Shown here: in pieces, positions 63,189 through 64,000 of the stretch
How positions within the stretch are numbered: the stretch's first letter is position 1
Layout: the number at the start of each line of letters is the position of its first letter
Origin: UBA10427 sp003500135
Lineage (GTDB): Bacteria > Bacteroidota > Bacteroidia > Cytophagales > Cyclobacteriaceae
Reading direction: 5' to 3'
Length of the DNA stretch: 64,000 nt
NCBI GenBank assembly: GCA_963966275.1
Contig: CAWZYQ010000001.1
Location: 16,298-80,297 of the forward strand
Notes under the pieces: model-generated
The model's database searches: none
Seen by the model: only the letters and a program-made list of their open reading frames with translations
What the model was told of the DNA's origin: nothing
Made by a program: the position numbers and the translations under genes

Positions 63189-63921
63189 TTTTGCTTTGAT
63201 TGTTCTTACTGGGGTAGCTGCGGGATTTATCAATACCATCGCCGGTGGAGGTTCCCTGATCAGTTTACCCGTCTTAATTTTTATGGGCTTGCCACCTGCC
63301 ATGGCCAATGCCTCCAACAGGGTGGCCATATTTTTACAAAATGTTTCGGCAGTGTCAGGTTTTAAAAGCAAAGGAATCTCCGAATGTCCTTACAGCATGT
63401 ACCTCGGCATTTCAGCATTATTTGGAGCAGTAATTGGCGCAAAGATAGCTGTAGACATTGAGGGGATATTATTTAATAGAGTTCTGGCCATAATTATGGT
63501 GGTGGTCATATTCATCACCATATTTAAAAAACAGCGGGATGCTTTTATTCGGTTTGAAAACGTCGGGAAGAGACGCTTTATTACCATATTTGTTTTTTTT
63601 CTGGTTGGTATTTACGGTGGTTTCATTCAGGCTGGCGTAGGGTTTATAATTATAGCCATTCTGACACAATACGCAGGATTTAATTTAGTTCGGACTAACT
63701 CAATAAAGGTCTTTGTTGTGCTGGTTTACACCCTTGCAGCCCTGGCTGTTTTTCTGATTGAAGACCAGATCAATTGGAAATATGGCTTGACGCTGGCCGC
63801 AGGAAATGCAACAGGCGCCTGGGTAGCCAGCCGGTGGTCGGTAAAGTGGGGAGAAAAAATAATAAAACCGGTTTTATTACTGGCCGTAATAGGAATGGCC
63901 ATTAAACTTTGGTTTGTTTAA
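63175..63921 (+). CDS. TauE/SafE-family anion permease
   Basis: 248 residues with about eight helices. The start GVAAGFINTIAGGGSLISLPVLIFMGLPPAMANASNRVAIF carries the family's GGGS/NA-type motif, and GIYGGFIQAGVGFI its second repeat. Exports sulfite or organosulfonate-type anions in characterised relatives. Third gene of the methyltransferase-M20 unit; start overlaps the M20 stop. Confidence 0.87.
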   Translation: MGWIDFALIVLTGVAAGFINTIAGGGSLISLPVLIFMGLPPAMANASNRVAIFLQNVSAVSGFKSKGISECPYSMYLGISALFGAVIGAKIAVDIEGILFNRVLAIIMVVVIFITIFKKQRDAFIRFENVGKRRFITIFVFFLVGIYGGFIQAGVGFIIIAILTQYAGFNLVRTNSIKVFVVLVYTLAALAVFLIEDQINWKYGLTLAAGNATGAWVASRWSVKWGEKIIKPVLLLAVIGMAIKLWFV

Positions 63922-64000
63922 TAAAAAAAACTTTTTATCACTAAATTCTACTGTCATCCGACTAAAATTAAAATTAGATAAAAAAGGGCTTATACTTAAA

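Noticed and set aside
1..64000. CRISPR array, insertion sequence, prophage or integrase-type island
   Set aside because: I saw no spaced direct repeats, transposase or integrase motifs, phage structural genes or terminal inverted repeats.

Overview
The window looks like an ordinary, mostly housekeeping stretch of a Bacteroidota chromosome, most likely a marine or soil Cytophagales-type bacterium. The evidence is: (i) lineage-restricted families (SprE/PorW-type and PorE-like secretion proteins, PorT-like barrels, DUF6702, DUF4783, DUF6150, DUF6787, a PG_1098-type methyltransferase, a NagB-PIG-L fusion); (ii) no obvious Shine-Dalgarno sites; (iii) one tRNA promoter matching the Bacteroidota TTTG / TAnnTTTG consensus; (iv) an F-ATPase operon lacking atpD and atpC. 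Genes are dense, on both strands, and I see no insertion sequence, prophage, CRISPR array or rRNA.

Layout. 1-11 kb: hemW (cut by the window edge), a PorT-like barrel, a Lys/Ala-rich protein, a phosphodiesterase, a THUMP-like methyltransferase with asd, a two-LTD secreted protein, an asparaginase/isoaspartyl peptidase, a DksA-like protein, scpB and an rRNA pseudouridine synthase. 11-24 kb: tRNA-Phe with its promoter and terminator, a membrane Fe-S/HdrB-like pair, a PorE-like TPR/PD40/OmpA lipoprotein, a decayed YciI gene, an iodotyrosine-deiodinase-type flavoprotein, small membrane proteins, an ArsC-fold protein without its cysteine, and tpiA-DUF6150-prmA. 24-38 kb: a 1626-residue exported protein of unknown function, a decayed outer-membrane barrel gene, two OmpA-domain proteins, a 2H phosphoesterase, DUF6702 / HupE-UreJ / M1 peptidase, a NUDIX-saccharopine-dehydrogenase-like pair. 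38-53 kb: a long minus-strand array running M23 peptidase, bactofilin, AtpZ, a small membrane protein and atpBEFHAG, divergent from sprE-PBP1A-uvrC. 53-64 kb: nadC-DUF4783, gpmA, a frameshifted tandem universal stress protein, DUF6787, patatin, a truncated NagX-like remnant beside the NagB-PIG-L fusion, a methyltransferase, an M20 amidohydrolase and a TauE/SafE permease.

How it fits together. Two themes stand out. One is the cell envelope: T9SS/gliding proteins (SprE/PorW type, PorE-like, and a putative secreted client with a type-B-like tail), peptidoglycan synthesis and remodelling (PBP1A, M23), bactofilin, and several OmpA-domain anchors. The other is quiet gene decay: a YciI gene with three in-frame stops, a barrel gene with stops and a frameshift, a tandem USP split by a 7-base homopolymer, a C-terminal NagX-like fragment, and an ArsC-like protein whose catalytic Cys codon is now Arg. 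I did not find a convincing new multi-gene system. The most interesting leads are the bactofilin/M23/ATP-synthase linkage next to sprE, the 1626-residue exported protein, and the deiodinase homologue.
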